Shown here piece after piece: positions 1 to 6,572 of a stretch of DNA of 20,905 bases; the first letter of the stretch is position 1, and each line of letters starts with the position of its first letter. The notes under the pieces were generated by a model. That model ran no database searches. It saw nothing but the letters and a program-made list of their open reading frames with translations, and had not been told where the DNA came from. The stretch lies in assembly GCA_045612105.1 (NCBI GenBank), contig JAZKYL010000100.1, positions 1 to 20,905 on the forward strand. The letters run 5' to 3'. The translations under genes were made by a program, and so were the position numbers. This DNA is from SVTX01 sp045612105 (GTDB lineage Bacteria > Bacillota > Clostridia > Oscillospirales > CAG-272).

Positions 1-29
1 TCAAACGCGGCAAGCCGCGTTTGATTTTT
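1..29 (+). terminator. Hairpin with T-run, probable terminator of an upstream gene
   Basis: A perfect 11-base inverted repeat (1-11 with 14-24) is followed directly by five T residues (25-29). This has the form of a factor-independent terminator for a plus-strand gene left of the window. It could instead be one unit of the short-hairpin repeat class seen elsewhere here (5511-5695, 19656-19821), because the very short loop is similar. Confidence 0.5.
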
Positions 30-58
30 CAAGACCCTCTTTTCCCTATGCGGCGTTC

Positions 59-102
59 TTTTTGTTCATTTTCTTTCGACGCGGAAAGAAAATGAACAAA
101 AA
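59..102. repeat. Long perfect palindrome, 19-base arms
   Basis: The arm at 59-77 is the exact reverse complement of 84-102, with a 6-base spacer (78-83, GACGCG). The core word TTTGTTCATTTTCTTTC and its complement are AT-rich and carry no coding signal. T-runs on the left arm and A-runs on the right arm would allow termination in either direction, but it lies beyond another terminator and looks like an intergenic palindromic repeat. Copies elsewhere in the genome cannot be tested here. Confidence 0.6.
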
Positions 103-113
103 ACAAACTGACA

Positions 114-131
114 GATAAATTGCAATTTATC
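114..131. repeat. Perfect 18-base palindrome
   Basis: GATAAATTGCAATTTATC is exactly self-complementary and lies between the long palindrome (59-102) and the araC terminator (132-167). It could be a dimeric protein-binding site or a small hairpin. Nothing adjacent shows which. Confidence 0.45.
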
Positions 132-167
132 AACAGAAAAACGGCTCTCACGAGCCGTTTTTCTGTT
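132..167 (-). terminator. Terminator overlapping the end of the AraC gene
   Basis: A perfect 16-base stem (132-147 with 152-167) has a 4-base loop (148-151). On the minus strand the arm ends in a run of T residues followed by CTGTT. The stem contains the last codons and the loop holds the TGA stop of the gene at 148-984, so coding sequence and terminator share bases. Confidence 0.8.
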
Positions 168-984
168 CTCTGTATTCATTAGGTGTAATTCCAAATCTTT
201 CTTTGAAAACTCTGTAAAAATAATTATCATTATCAAATCCCACTGCGTGAGAGATCTCAGTAACCGTCATTTCGGTATGCTTCAACATCATCACAGCCAC
301 CGACATACGCTTTCTGTTGACGTACTCAGAAAATGTACAGCCATATTCCCTTTTTATCACCCTCGATACCTGCTTTTCGCAAAGGTGAAGCTCCCTCGCT
401 ACGTCACAAAGGCGAACCTTTTCTGAATAATGCTTCTCAATATATTCTTCAAGCGCAAAGGCATATTTTCCACCGCCGTTTACCTCTTTCTCAACGCCGC
501 CTATGCTCGGCTCTATTCTAGAAATCAGCTCCGAGAACAAGAGTGAGAGCAGATGGGGATAATCGTAATAGTTTTTCGCCGACAGCAACCTATCAAGGTA
601 AAATTTTTCGTCCTCGTTTATCTCACGGCTGTTTACCCCCGTCGAAAGCTTTTCTGAAAGTCTCTTTCCGATCTCACCGTCAATTCGGTCGACATTCATG
701 TAAATAACAAAAAGCTTTTCGGCATCTATCACCGTATAATGTCCCATATTCGGCGGCAACATCACCACAGAGTCACGAAAACGACGGTTTTCTCTCTCGG
801 TCACAAGCTCCATCTCGCCGCCCCAGAGAAAAAAGACCTCATACTCCGCATGGCGGTGGATACTGCTGATATTATCAAATATCTCACCCAATGGCTCCCG
901 TCTGCAAGATCCAAGCTCGCCCGAAAAGTAGGTTGCGGTGAGAGTAACTTCGCCGAGGGCAATTTTATACGACTCTTCCTTCAT
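148..984 (-). CDS. AraC-family transcriptional regulator with N-terminal cupin-like domain
   Basis: A 278-residue DNA-binding regulator. The C-terminal ~100 residues carry the two helix-turn-helix motifs of the AraC/XylS family: VRLCDVARELHLCEKQVSR, then MTVTEISHAVGFDNDNYFYR followed by FKERFGITPNEYR. The N-terminal half has the HRHAEYEVFFLWGGEME and LPPNMGHY patterns of a cupin (AraC_binding) sensor, so it probably binds a small ligand such as a sugar. The ATG at 984 has a good AAAGGAGC site about 6 bases upstream, located inside the preceding gene. The first 20 bases overlap the end of the PnuC-like gene, so the two are co-transcribed and probably translationally coupled. The ligand is unknown; the GH operon just upstream (1815-5065) is a plausible target by location only. 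Confidence 0.9.
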   Translation of the reverse strand: MKEESYKIALGEVTLTATYFSGELGSCRREPLGEIFDNISSIHRHAEYEVFFLWGGEMELVTERENRRFRDSVVMLPPNMGHYTVIDAEKLFVIYMNVDRIDGEIGKRLSEKLSTGVNSREINEDEKFYLDRLLSAKNYYDYPHLLSLLFSELISRIEPSIGGVEKEVNGGGKYAFALEEYIEKHYSEKVRLCDVARELHLCEKQVSRVIKREYGCTFSEYVNRKRMSVAVMMLKHTEMTVTEISHAVGFDNDNYFYRVFKERFGITPNEYREQKNGS

Positions 985-1660
985 TTTTGCTCCTTTTATA
1001 AATAAGCGTCCAATTCACCGCTGCCTGAACCGTTCTTAAAAGGTTATAGCAGGAGATGATGAAAAAGTTTATATTGCTTGGGTCTTCAACACAGATAGCG
1101 ATCCACATTCCCAGAGAGATCAGGCAGGAGATCATGTTAAAATACTGTCCCTCGATAAATCTGAATGCGACCAGAACCGAGATAAGGATGCCGAGAACGA
1201 AAACTAAGCTGTCTATTACCGGGTAATTGCCCGTAATGAACGCAGAAAGACCGAAATAGCAACCGATCCACGCGGGAAATATTGCCACGGTGGAGGAAAT
1301 CAGAAGCCAAGGCTTCATTCTGACGAGCTTTGAGCTTGTTTTTCCATCTTTGTGGCGACTCCAATGAAAGAAGGAAAAAATCTGTATCGGCAACGACACA
1401 AGGAAGGTGCTTATTGCCGAGAAATACAGTCCCTCGCCCATATAAGCGATGGTATAAAGCACGCAATTTGACGCGCCCAGAAGAAACGCGTAACGATTGG
1501 CGCGCACCGACATTATCATCACCACAAGAGTGATCAGAGTGGGTAGCGTTTTCAAGAAGGTCTGCTCCTTCAGTATTGCGAAAACGCTAATAAGCACCGC
1601 CGCCAGGACTGTGGGTATGTAGTCGATGAATAGTTCTTTTTTCGTTATTTTGGTGTTCAT
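965..1660 (-). CDS. PnuC-like membrane transporter
   Basis: About 231 residues with roughly seven hydrophobic segments and PnuC-like features: a FSFFHWSRHKDGK segment (compare the W-K-W-K motif region) and FIEGQYFNMISCLISLGMW in the C-terminal half. PnuC proteins carry nicotinamide riboside or related vitamins by facilitated diffusion, and some relatives carry thiamine or riboflavin; which applies here cannot be told. The start chosen is the ATG at 1660 (MNTKITKKELF) because it has GGAG about 6 bases upstream. The reading frame is open to 1783, but the extra N-terminal residues cross the promoter and have no ribosome binding site. It overlaps the downstream araC gene by 20 bases. Pairing with an AraC regulator instead of NAD-synthesis genes is unusual. 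Confidence 0.75.
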   Translation of the reverse strand: MNTKITKKELFIDYIPTVLAAVLISVFAILKEQTFLKTLPTLITLVVMIMSVRANRYAFLLGASNCVLYTIAYMGEGLYFSAISTFLVSLPIQIFSFFHWSRHKDGKTSSKLVRMKPWLLISSTVAIFPAWIGCYFGLSAFITGNYPVIDSLVFVLGILISVLVAFRFIEGQYFNMISCLISLGMWIAICVEDPSNINFFIISCYNLLRTVQAAVNWTLIYKRSKNEGRVV

Positions 1661-1690
1661 CTTGATCTCCAATATAAGTTTAATGTCCCA

Positions 1691-1719
1691 ATTATACACC
1701 TTATAGATTCCGAAATCAA
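1691..1719 (-). promoter_or_regulatory. Promoter of the pnuC-like/araC pair
   Basis: On the minus strand, -35 TTGATT (1719-1714), 17-base spacer, -10 TATAAT (1696-1691). It lies about 30 bases upstream of the ATG at 1660 and downstream of the terminator at 1783-1810, so the pair has its own transcript. Confidence 0.7.
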
Positions 1720-1782
1720 TTAAAAAACAAGACAGTGCGAAGAAGTAAATGTCTCTTTTTTGCAGTACGCGACAAAATCGCA

Positions 1783-1810
1783 AATATACCCGACCAACGT
1801 CGGGTATATT
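1783..1810 (-). terminator. Probable terminator of the GH39/SGNH/GH63-like operon
   Basis: A perfect 12-base stem (1783-1794 with 1799-1810) has a 4-base loop, and lies 4 bases past the stop of the gene at 1815. On the minus strand the stem ends in TATATTTG, a weak U-tract, so termination may be partial. Its AATATACCCGAC arms could also be a binding site, but position favours a terminator. Confidence 0.6.
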
Positions 1811-1814
1811 GTTA

Positions 1815-3047
1815 TTATATAAGCTTCAATCTTCTTGCGGCGTAGATATAAAACAGCATACAGCTTGAATACCACTCGGAGCACTCCGAGGGATTGCCCG
1901 TAAAGGGGTCAAGCTCCTGACCGAATTTGAAATCGTCGTAGCATCTCGTCCACGCCTCGACCCACTTCTCGCAAAGGTGATCGAAGTCCTCGCTCCAGCC
2001 GTAAGCATCCATCCAGCGGGTGCAACGGAGGGCGATGAGACCTTGCGAGAAATACCCCCAACAGTTTCTCTTCGCGTCACGCTTCAACGAGGGATCGCTG
2101 ACCGCCATTGATGGGAAAGGATACTCTGTCCAGAATTCCTCGGGATTCTTAACATGCTCGCGATAGATACGCTCGATCATCTTTCCGTCCTCTTCCCAGT
2201 TCAAAACCCTTTCAAGGAAAAGGTGGAAGATGGTAGACGACAGATATTTTCTCTTGTTTCCGTATCTGTCAACGTCGTAGAAAAAGGCATCCTTTTCGTC
2301 GTAGCAGACATCGATAAGTCTTTTTTTGACCTCCGCCGCCTTTTTTTCGTATATGCCTTCTTCTCCACTACCAAGCTCTCTCGCCATTTTGGCGATTGCC
2401 TTGAGATTTCCGTAGAAATTGCAGTTCATATCAACGGCGAATATCGGCGCCACGGTCTCATTCGGAGGCAAAACAGAAGCATCCTCACCAACCGCCTTGC
2501 CAGGCAGACGGTAATTTCCTTGGCATGAAAGCCCCTCAAGTCTGCCGCTGTGGTCGTGACCCGTGTCAAAGCCCACGAACATCTCTACAAGACCGCCGCC
2601 TCTTGTCATTCGGTTGTTTTCCATCCATCTGACCCAGCCTCGGCAAGCGTCGTACGCGGTTTTCAGAAATTCTCGGTCGCCCGTGATCTCATAGGTCTCG
2701 TAGCAGAGAGCTGCAAAGCTGACGCACTCCTGAATCTGAGAATATCCCGAGGTCCTTCCGTTCGATCTCGCGGGATCGAAAATGCCGAAGGGCAGGTGTC
2801 CATCTTCTTTTTGAAGCTCGATAAAGGACAACAGCGTAGTCTTGGGAAGCTCGCTTTTTGCAGGATCGAGACGCGCATAGAACACGCTGTCGTATATATG
2901 CTCCATCCAGACCCCCGGATATTCCTCGGAGATCAGGAAAAGCGGTTTGTCTCTGCCCGAAAAGCAACCGATATTTTTATTCTCGATGTGATCTATAACG
3001 TCTTGATAAATAGTCTTAACTCGGCTTTTGATATTTTCTTGTAACAT
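1815..3047 (-). CDS. Glycosidase of the alpha/alpha six-hairpin type (GH63/GH37-like)
   Basis: A 410-residue protein with the repeated paired-helix pattern of (alpha/alpha)6-barrel glycosidases. TGHDHSGR near residue 162 matches the SGxDxSxR motif holding the catalytic acid of GH63 and GH37 enzymes (here D165). FGQELDPFTGNPSECSEWYS (375-394) matches the C-terminal catalytic-base region, with E378 the likely base. WMEHIYDSVFYA (47-58) and GYSQIQECVSFAAL (101-114) are also typical. Family members hydrolyse alpha-glucosides, mannosylglycerate, glucosylglycerate or trehalose; the substrate here is unknown. There is no signal peptide, so it acts in the cytoplasm. The start is supported by a strong AAGGAGG about 7 bases upstream. 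It is the last gene of a three-gene operon, 21 bases after the SGNH gene. Confidence 0.75.
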   Translation of the reverse strand: MLQENIKSRVKTIYQDVIDHIENKNIGCFSGRDKPLFLISEEYPGVWMEHIYDSVFYARLDPAKSELPKTTLLSFIELQKEDGHLPFGIFDPARSNGRTSGYSQIQECVSFAALCYETYEITGDREFLKTAYDACRGWVRWMENNRMTRGGGLVEMFVGFDTGHDHSGRLEGLSCQGNYRLPGKAVGEDASVLPPNETVAPIFAVDMNCNFYGNLKAIAKMARELGSGEEGIYEKKAAEVKKRLIDVCYDEKDAFFYDVDRYGNKRKYLSSTIFHLFLERVLNWEEDGKMIERIYREHVKNPEEFWTEYPFPSMAVSDPSLKRDAKRNCWGYFSQGLIALRCTRWMDAYGWSEDFDHLCEKWVEAWTRCYDDFKFGQELDPFTGNPSECSEWYSSCMLFYIYAARRLKLI

Positions 3048-3068
3048 AGATCCTCCTTAAAAGATAGC

Positions 3069-3686
3069 TTAAAGCACCGCCTTAACCTGCTCACATATCG
3101 CCGCCATTCCTGTGGCTGTGGGGTGATTATTTTCCTTGTCGATATCCTGTAATCTTACGAATTTTGCGTCAAAGGCTTTCGCCGCCACCTCAAAGCAATT
3201 CTGTATCTCTTCTTTAATTCCGGTGTTGATGATAAGAACGATCTCCGATTCGGGCAGATCGGTCTTTAAAATATACGCAAAATAGCAAATCGCGGGCAGG
3301 ACACCGAAAAGATCTTGGTCCTCCCAATCCGAAAGCTGAATTTTGCCCAAGGGAGCGTCCGCCCAACTATCATTTGTACCGCCGAAGACGAAAACCGTAT
3401 CGACCTTATTCTGCACAAAAAATCCCGCCTCTTTTAGCTGCCTGTAACGAGCGATAAAGGAGCCGAACTTCGAGCAGTTGGTGCCGTTGTATCCCGTAAA
3501 TCCGAGAGGCGATCCCGACCAGCTGTTGTTTTGGAGCATTTGAAGGTCTGCCTGCTTGCAGAGCATTCCCCACCAGGTCTTGTCTACGTCGTCAACGTCC
3601 GAGCAGGGGTAATATGTGGGATATCCTTCCGGAATATGTCCCGCATAGGTTGAATAGCTGTCACCGAAAATAATTGCGTTTTTCAT
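3069..3686 (-). CDS. Small SGNH/GDSL-type hydrolase
   Basis: A 205-residue cytoplasmic protein with the SGNH esterase blocks in order: GDSYS at 8-12 (nucleophile S10), NNSWSGSP at 53-60 (block II glycine), GGTND at 102-106 (block III, N105) and NNHPTATG at 186-193 (catalytic H188). Enzymes of this fold cleave acyl esters, including acetyl groups on sugars. Lying between two glycosidase genes, with 22-23-base gaps each side, it could deacylate the oligosaccharide the operon consumes; that is inference from position. The ATG at 3686 has an AGGAGA site upstream. There is no signal peptide. Length is usual for a minimal SGNH domain. Confidence 0.8.
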   Translation of the reverse strand: MKNAIIFGDSYSTYAGHIPEGYPTYYPCSDVDDVDKTWWGMLCKQADLQMLQNNSWSGSPLGFTGYNGTNCSKFGSFIARYRQLKEAGFFVQNKVDTVFVFGGTNDSWADAPLGKIQLSDWEDQDLFGVLPAICYFAYILKTDLPESEIVLIINTGIKEEIQNCFEVAAKAFDAKFVRLQDIDKENNHPTATGMAAICEQVKAVL

Positions 3687-3709
3687 TTTATTTTATCTCC
3701 TGTTACCCG

Positions 3710-5065
3710 TCAAAGGGCGGTGATTTTAATAAGATAGGTGTCAAAAAGCTTCATATTGAGATTTGCCGCAAAGGTTTCTGCCGTAAAGGTTTCTTCGCGG
3801 ACAAGAGTCGCGTCACGGTCGTCGTCAAGGAGATAATACTCGACCTTAACGCCGTTTTCACTCCTGACGTTCTCAAAGCAGACCTTCACCTGCTCCGTGG
3901 GGGTATCGTCATCATCATTGAAATGAGTGAGAATGACCGCGCTATCACGTCCGTCGGTCGCGGCGCAGGAATAGATATTCTCTACCTTGGCATCAGCCTT
4001 GACCCAAGTGCCGAGCCTCGGCAGCTCCTTGACCATATAGAAGGTATAATAGGGCTTGAGGGGATCGAGAGAGTCGGTGTCGAAAAGACCGCACCAGTTA
4101 CTTGGGCGCGCGTCGTAATACATCAGCATATCGATGTCGCTTGCCTGCGCCATACACATACATCCCGCGATAAAGGATGCTCCCTTGATCTTCTTGCTCA
4201 TTTTGCGGGAATATTTGTACCCCTCACCAACCCACTCGCGGACGTAGTTCCACTCGTTGTAGATAAGCTCGGGCTTCTCACCATTCTCTCCTATAAGTCC
4301 CGCCTCGTGCAGTGTCATCATCGCGCTGTCGGAAAGCTCCTGAACTACCGTGGGGGTCTTCATATATCCGTGGAAGGAATAGAAATCAAGAGGAATATTT
4401 CTCTCCTTCACCGCCGCCAAAAAGGGCACGGTATAGCAGTTCTTCCAGGAGTTACAGAAGGCAGGACCGCCTATTTTCAAATGAGGGAAAGCAGACTTCA
4501 AGTGCTTTGCCGCCACCTCGTAAAAGTCGATAAACTGAGGGAAGGTTCCCTGCCAGCAGGGGTTGCTTCCGTCACCATTACGGCAATCGGGCTCATTCCA
4601 GATCTCCCAATACTCGATATCGTAATTGAAGCCGTCAGCCCAGCCCTCGGTATAGTGACGGATGATATGCTCACAGATCCGCGCCCATTTGTGAAAGTCC
4701 TTGGGTGGATAGGTTCCCTCTTTATAACCGTGCTCTATAGCCGCGCCAAGTCGGTAAAAGGTCTTGGTTCCCACCGCCTCGGTGTTGGCAATATATGTGT
4801 CGGTGGGACCAAAAACGTAGGAAGCGGGGTCGTTTTCGTCTGCATCAAAGTTTTTAAAAATTCTGTGAACATCAACGGTATGCTCGCCACCGTAGCCCGC
4901 GTAAAATGCCGCGTCGTGATTTCTCGCGTAGGGTGTTTCAAGAGCCTCGTATGCGGCAAAATTACCTGTGCCGCGCTCTTTTGCGCCCGCAGGGCCGTTA
5001 TTGACAGCGTTGATCACTTTTATTTTGCCACAGGTGTTCAAAAAATCAAATTTTAATTCGGTCAT
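3710..5065 (-). CDS. GH39-like retaining glycosidase (beta-xylosidase/iduronidase-type)
   Basis: A 451-residue TIM-barrel glycosidase of clan GH-A. EIWNEPD at 154-160 contains the acid/base glutamate (E158), and ELIYNEWN at 266-273 contains the nucleophile (E271). Both are laid out as in GH39, which cleaves xylosides and related beta-linkages. After the barrel, residues about 350-451 form a small beta-domain. No signal peptide is seen. The frame is open to 5155, but the ATG at 5065 is preferred: it has GGAGGAAG about 6 bases upstream, while the longer form would begin inside the promoter. It is the first gene of the operon with the SGNH and GH63-like genes. A related clan-A family such as GH30 or GH5 is possible but fits less well; the true substrate is unknown. 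Confidence 0.78.
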   Translation of the reverse strand: MTELKFDFLNTCGKIKVINAVNNGPAGAKERGTGNFAAYEALETPYARNHDAAFYAGYGGEHTVDVHRIFKNFDADENDPASYVFGPTDTYIANTEAVGTKTFYRLGAAIEHGYKEGTYPPKDFHKWARICEHIIRHYTEGWADGFNYDIEYWEIWNEPDCRNGDGSNPCWQGTFPQFIDFYEVAAKHLKSAFPHLKIGGPAFCNSWKNCYTVPFLAAVKERNIPLDFYSFHGYMKTPTVVQELSDSAMMTLHEAGLIGENGEKPELIYNEWNYVREWVGEGYKYSRKMSKKIKGASFIAGCMCMAQASDIDMLMYYDARPSNWCGLFDTDSLDPLKPYYTFYMVKELPRLGTWVKADAKVENIYSCAATDGRDSAVILTHFNDDDDTPTEQVKVCFENVRSENGVKVEYYLLDDDRDATLVREETFTAETFAANLNMKLFDTYLIKITAL

Positions 5066-5121
5066 ATCGATTCTTCCTCCCGGAGCGATTTTTTTTAGGA
5101 ATAACCTTTCTTCTCGAGGAA

Positions 5122-5150
5122 ATTTTACCACAAAACAAGGCATTTTGCAA
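5122..5150 (-). promoter_or_regulatory. Promoter of the GH39-like operon
   Basis: On the minus strand, -35 TTGCAA (5150-5145), 17-base spacer, extended -10 TGG-TAAAAT (hexamer 5127-5122), giving a leader of about 50 bases before the ATG at 5065. This supports the shorter start, since the longer reading frame would begin inside the promoter. Confidence 0.65.
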
Positions 5151-5242
5151 CACAAAAATCAAAAAAATCTCTTTATTTACGGCACTTTTTTTTGCACTTT
5201 TGACAAAGAAGAAAAAAAGTTAAATTTTTTTTCAAAAAGGTG

Positions 5243-5271
5243 TTGACAAAGTCGTTTTGATGTGGTATAAT
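5243..5271 (+). promoter_or_regulatory. Consensus promoter of the tRNA-Thr/tRNA-Tyr operon
   Basis: TTGACA (5243-5248), a 17-base spacer and TATAAT (5266-5271) with the extended TGG just before it: a full consensus sigma-A promoter. The predicted start at about 5278 is some 35 bases before tRNA-Thr. It is divergent from the GH39 promoter at 5122-5150. Confidence 0.9.
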
Positions 5272-5313
5272 ATCAAAGTCGCCGAGAGAAGCGACCGACG
5301 ATCAACTAAATAC

Positions 5314-5388
5314 GCTGGTGTGGCTCAATGGCAGAGCAGCTGATTTGTAATCAGCAGGTTGATGGTTCGACTCCGTTCACCAGCTCCA
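5314..5388 (+). tRNA. tRNA-Thr (anticodon TGT)
   Basis: Acceptor stem GCTGGTG (5314-5320) pairs with CACCAGC (5378-5384), followed by discriminator T and an encoded CCA (5386-5388). The anticodon stem GCTGA/TCAGC encloses loop TTTGTAA with anticodon TGT at 5346-5348, reading ACA. The T-arm has GGTTCGACTCC. All arms pair, so the gene is intact. It is first in a two-tRNA transcript. Confidence 0.97.
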
Positions 5389-5391
5389 TAT

Positions 5392-5476
5392 GGGGGATTT
5401 CCCGAGCGGCCAAAGGGGGCAGACTGTAAATCTGTTGTCACTGACTTCGGTGGTCCGAATCCACCATCCCCCACCA
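5392..5476 (+). tRNA. tRNA-Tyr (anticodon GTA), long variable arm
   Basis: Acceptor GGGGGAT (5392-5398) pairs with ATCCCCC (5466-5472), followed by discriminator A and an encoded CCA (5474-5476). The anticodon loop CTGTAAA carries GTA. A long variable arm (around GTCACTGACTTCGGT) marks a class II tRNA, as expected for bacterial tRNA-Tyr. It starts 3 bases after the CCA of tRNA-Thr, so both come from one precursor. Confidence 0.97.
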
Positions 5477-5480
5477 AAAA

Positions 5481-5508
5481 ATCCGATGCTTTTGCATCGG
5501 ATTTTTTT
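5481..5508 (+). terminator. Terminator of the tRNA-Thr/Tyr operon
   Basis: Stem ATCCGATGC (5481-5489) with GCATCGGAT (5494-5502), TTTT loop, and T-run to 5508, immediately after the tRNA-Tyr CCA. A strong factor-independent terminator. Confidence 0.92.
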
Positions 5509-5510
5509 AT

Positions 5511-5695
5511 CCAAGCCGCAGGCTTGGTATATCATCACCGCGCGAAGTGCGGTGTATATCATCAAGGGCGGCAATGCCGCCCTTGTATCTCATCACGCGC
5601 CAGCGTGTATCTTCCCTGCGGCTTGATGATATACAACACTTCGTGTTGATGATATACCGCAACAAGTTGCGGATGATATACAAGGCTACGCCTTG
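5511..5695. repeat. Array of about eight short hairpins with conserved, orientation-switching spacers
   Basis: Seven clear hairpins of 5-9 base pairs with 2-4 base loops: 5511-5527, 5536-5554, 5564-5584, 5594-5607, 5634-5648, 5657-5672 and 5681-5695. A degenerate GC-rich unit sits near 5612-5624. Stem sequences are all different. Spacers in the left half read TATATCATCA; in the right half they read the reverse complement, TGATGATATAC, so the array is symmetric about roughly 5610. It has no coding content and starts 3 bases after the tRNA terminator. The last stem overlaps the -35 of the next gene. Confidence 0.9.
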
Positions 5696-5721
5696 ATTTT
5701 GTTATCAAAGTATGTTATAAT
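5693..5721 (+). promoter_or_regulatory. Promoter of the four-helix-bundle gene pair
   Basis: -35 TTGATT (5693-5698), 17-base spacer, extended -10 TGT-TATAAT (hexamer 5716-5721), 21 bases upstream of the ATG at 5743. The -35 begins inside the right arm of the last array hairpin (5690-5695). Confidence 0.7.
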
Positions 5722-5742
5722 ACTCTCAAAGGAAGTGATATT

Positions 5743-6090
5743 ATGGCTAAAAACTATTTATTGATATATTCGGAGCAGCTTGCAACCCATATAGAGTTGC
5801 TTTGTCAAAACATTAAAGCTCCCTCCAATACTCTTTTTCAAATCCGTAAAAGTTCAAGTAGTGTTTATGCGAACATTCGTGAAGCCAATTATGGACAAAG
5901 CAATTCTGATATGCTCTCAAAATTTGAAATAGCTCTAAAAGAATGTAGCGAGACAGAAGGCTGGTTACAATTGTTATTCAACACAAATGGTATTGATGAA
6001 GAAACATATAAAAATTACAGAAATCTTTGCGGTCGAATCAGACGTATGTTGATTGCAAGTTGTAAAACCTTGAAGGAGAAATCAAAATGA
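5743..6090 (+). CDS. Four-helix-bundle protein (S23/IVS-like family)
   Basis: A 115-residue, almost wholly helical protein. SSSSVYANIREANYGQSNS and FEIALKECSETEGWLQLLF match the core of the four-helix-bundle family related to proteins encoded in 23S rRNA intervening sequences and to the Avd accessory protein of diversity-generating retroelements. Members form pentameric barrels and may bind nucleic acid; a role outside retroelements is not known. No reverse transcriptase or variable repeat lies nearby, so a retroelement function is not supported. AGGAAG precedes the ATG. It overlaps the next gene by ATGA (6087-6090). The region is visibly more AT-rich than the flanking sugar genes. Confidence 0.8.
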   Translation: MAKNYLLIYSEQLATHIELLCQNIKAPSNTLFQIRKSSSSVYANIREANYGQSNSDMLSKFEIALKECSETEGWLQLLFNTNGIDEETYKNYRNLCGRIRRMLIASCKTLKEKSK

Positions 6091-6503
6091 AAACAGAAAA
6101 ATTCTCAATAGCAAGAAAAGGAGAACTTTTTGACAAGGCACACTCCATGCACGACTGCTCTTTTAATGCCTTTTTTGAAAATAACACTCTTGTTTTAATT
6201 TTTGATCATTTAGACAAGTATTATAATGAGCAGCCTGTTACGCCTTGGTTTGATGATTATAAGAAATTAACAATTAAGTATCATAACACGAAATTCCTGA
6301 ATTTGAATCTAAAATACGGAAGAAAAGAAAAAGACTATTATGACACGGTAGTTCCGTTAAACGGAAAGGAACTCATAATGTTTAAGTTTTTGATCGATTC
6401 ATTCGATCAAATGATATTAGATTTCCGTGTCGGCATAAAGAAAAAGCTGTGGGGAGGAATTATTGAGATTTCGCCCGATGAAATTGAGTATATTTGGGAG
6501 TAA
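6087..6503 (+). CDS. Hypothetical protein coupled to the four-helix-bundle gene
   Basis: 138 residues, soluble, with no recognised domain. The start ATG overlaps the stop of the preceding gene (ATGA), with AAGGAGAA upstream inside that gene, so translation is coupled. The middle is a beta-rich run (NTLVLIFDHLDKYY, LTIKYHNTKFLNLNLKYG), and the end alternates hydrophobic and charged residues (WGGIIEISPDEIEYIWE). SMHDCSF near residue 20 stands out. The shape suggests a compact alpha/beta protein. Tight coupling suggests the two products act together, but function is unknown. Codon use is AT-rich, like its partner. Confidence 0.7.
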   Translation: MKTEKFSIARKGELFDKAHSMHDCSFNAFFENNTLVLIFDHLDKYYNEQPVTPWFDDYKKLTIKYHNTKFLNLNLKYGRKEKDYYDTVVPLNGKELIMFKFLIDSFDQMILDFRVGIKKKLWGGIIEISPDEIEYIWE

Positions 6504-6572
6504 TCCTTAAATCAATTAAGAAACGCGAATCAACCAAGCAAAAATAAAGTACTATACAAAGGAAAACCAAAT

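Noticed and set aside
3674..5056. 460-codon plus-strand open frame
   Set aside because: It lies entirely opposite the GH39-like gene, whose catalytic motifs are clear; the plus-strand translation shows no family features.
5359..5649. Open frames crossing the tRNA genes and array
   Set aside because: They overlap two intact tRNA genes, a terminator and hairpins, and have no ribosome binding site.
5511..5695. CRISPR array
   Set aside because: The repeated parts are short spacers and the variable parts are self-complementary stems; no cas genes or 25-40 base repeats exist.
5743..6503. Diversity-generating retroelement (Avd-like protein)
   Set aside because: No reverse transcriptase, template repeat or variable repeat is present; only the four-helix-bundle resemblance remains.
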